DNA of 64,000 nt, taken from Bacteroidota bacterium. GTDB taxonomy: Bacteria; Bacteroidota; Bacteroidia; Flavobacteriales; Weeksellaceae. This document shows positions 63,252 to 64,000 of this stretch, piece after piece (position 1 is the first letter of the stretch; each line of letters opens with the position of its first letter). The translations under genes were made by a program, and so were the position numbers. Where the stretch lies: assembly GCA_023422635.1 (NCBI GenBank), contig JAFAGO010000052.1, positions 22,950 through 86,949 of the forward strand. The letters are read 5' to 3'. The notes beneath the pieces were generated by a model, which was not told the origin of the DNA, did not search any database, and worked only from the letters and a program-made list of their open reading frames with translations.

Positions 63252-64000
63252 TTATATTAATATATTCTCAATAATCTGATCCAATTTTTTGCTAGGAAGA
63301 GTATTCAAATATGCCATAGTAGATTTTATGTCCTTGTGTCCTAGAGCTTCTTTAATAATATCTACTGAAATATTATTGAACTTTAATTGAGTTGCAAACG
63401 AATGTCTTGCGCAGTAATAAGTGATATTTTTGTGAATTTCAAGGTCTTTCATAATTAATTTTAGTGGGGTATTGATACGTTCACTTAGTAATTTTCTCTT
63501 TCTGTTTTGCAAGTAACTTTCAGATGGATCAACTTGATTCACAAAGCTAAATAGGAAAGGAGAGGTAGTTTTATTTGAATGTTTGGTGATAATATTCTTT
63601 GTGAAATCGTTTAATTTAAAACTGACATTAACCCCAGTTTTTCTTCGTACGTATGAAACTGTGTCACCACTTCGATCAGACTTTTTAAGTAGCATAATAT
63701 CAATAAAATTGATGCCTCTAGAATAATAGCTGAAAAGAAATATTTCTTTCGCAAAAATTAAAAGTGGAGACTCTGCCTCATAATTTTTAAACAATTGAAT
63801 CTCATCTTGATCTAAAAACTCTTTTTTACTAACGTCTTTAATTTTTGAAACTTTAAACTTATCAAAAGGATAGAGCTTTTGAGTGGTAATTTCCCTGGTG
63901 ATAGCTTTATTGAACAATGCACGAAAAGTTCGTAGCCTAATACCAATTGTACTGTCTTTATTTTTGTTACCTCTCAGAAAAGCTTCATATTTATACAAGA
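63252..64000 (-). CDS. Tyrosine recombinase (integrase), C-terminal part
   Basis: At least 248 residues, running off the right edge, so the N-terminal arm-binding domain is mostly missing. The visible start (GIRLRTFRALFNKAITREIT) is the end of the SAM-like core-binding domain. Catalytic residues: Arg in FSYYSRGINFIDIMLLKK, Lys in YVRRKTGVNVSF, Arg-His in YYCARHSFATQLKF, His in LGHKDIKSTM and the nucleophile Tyr in TMAYLNTLPSKK. This fits Bacteroidota integrases of about 400 residues. It points toward the defence cargo and probably moves the element, with its attachment site beyond the window. Confidence 0.9.
   Translation of the reverse strand, partial: LYKYEAFLRGNKNKDSTIGIRLRTFRALFNKAITREITTQKLYPFDKFKVSKIKDVSKKEFLDQDEIQLFKNYEAESPLLIFAKEIFLFSYYSRGINFIDIMLLKKSDRSGDTVSYVRRKTGVNVSFKLNDFTKNIITKHSNKTTSPFLFSFVNQVDPSESYLQNRKRKLLSERINTPLKLIMKDLEIHKNITYYCARHSFATQLKFNNISVDIIKEALGHKDIKSTMAYLNTLPSKKLDQIIENILI

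Larger units (their letters stand above)
38664..64000. mobile_element. Integrative mobilizable element carrying a defence island (right end beyond the window)
   Basis: Everything right of the tRNA fits one accessory element. It has an HTH/excisionase-like protein, a VapE-type helicase and primase with iteron-like repeats, a candidate oriT, MobC-like and relaxase genes, then defence cargo and a tyrosine recombinase at 63252. The base composition is visibly more AT-rich than the genes to the left. There are no conjugation (Tra/T4SS) genes, so it would need a helper element for transfer. The left edge at the tRNA 3' end is inferred; no repeat of the tRNA tail was found inside the window. It could also be two elements side by side. 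Confidence 0.7.

Noticed and set aside
38664..64000. Insertion sequences or transposase genes as the source of cargo movement
   Set aside because: No transposase-like protein was found on either strand. The only recombinase seen is the integrase at the right edge.

Overview
The window reads as chromosome of a Flavobacteriia bacterium (Bacteroidota), probably of the Chryseobacterium/Weeksellaceae kind. The evidence is low GC, several promoters of the Bacteroidota form TAnnTTTG, secreted proteins with type IX secretion (T9SS) C-terminal signals of both type A and type B, a SusC/SusD pair, and flavobacterial versions of RecQ, TatC, RbfA and KdsD. Genus is inference; no rRNA is present.

Positions 1-38525 are mostly housekeeping chromosome. 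In order they carry: a partial RelA/SpoT homologue; a PBP4-type D-Ala-D-Ala carboxypeptidase with a histidine kinase; an M1 peptidase, tatC and kdsD; recQ; two adjacent decayed genes (a T9SS-exported Ig-like protein with four stops and two frameshifts, and a TPR/HTH regulator); a glycosyltransferase, lpdA and a CvfB-like S1 protein; a 1327-residue T9SS type B protein; a TIGR01777 epimerase, DUF493 and DUF4197. A polysaccharide utilisation locus follows (23348-33607): SusC, SusD, two tandem GH144-like lipoproteins, an esterase and a GH3 beta-glucosidase. The gene content suggests beta-1,2-glucan as substrate. Then come a glutamate-synthase-like FMN protein, an exported endonuclease I, an ABC permease, rbfA and methylmalonyl-CoA epimerase.

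A tRNA with anticodon CAT (38590-38663) marks a sharp change. From there to the end lies an AT-rich integrative mobilizable element. Its core has a membrane protein, an HTH/excisionase-like protein, a VapE-type helicase, a primase with an iteron-like cluster just upstream, a candidate oriT, a MobC-like protein, an HxH relaxase and a coiled-coil membrane protein. A tyrosine recombinase runs off the right edge.

The cargo (46060-63173) is a defence island built on a type I restriction-modification system. hsdM and hsdS are separated from hsdR by an Abi_C/HEPN protein, an OLD-like ATPase-TOPRIM protein and an AbiEi-like/Fic operon. A 1900-residue transglutaminase-like/DUF4011/SF1 helicase/Vsr-type nuclease protein follows hsdR, and a broken MotB/OmpA (ZorB-like) gene follows that. 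Two cargo genes carry the same footprint. The Abi gene sits between two copies of the hsdS 3' end, and the giant helicase sits between two copies of the hsdR 3' end. This suggests that genes are captured at the ends of hsd genes by recombination. The AbiEi-like/Fic operon has a perfect 16-bp palindrome over its promoter, and its 7-base core recurs upstream of hsdR, hinting at shared control.
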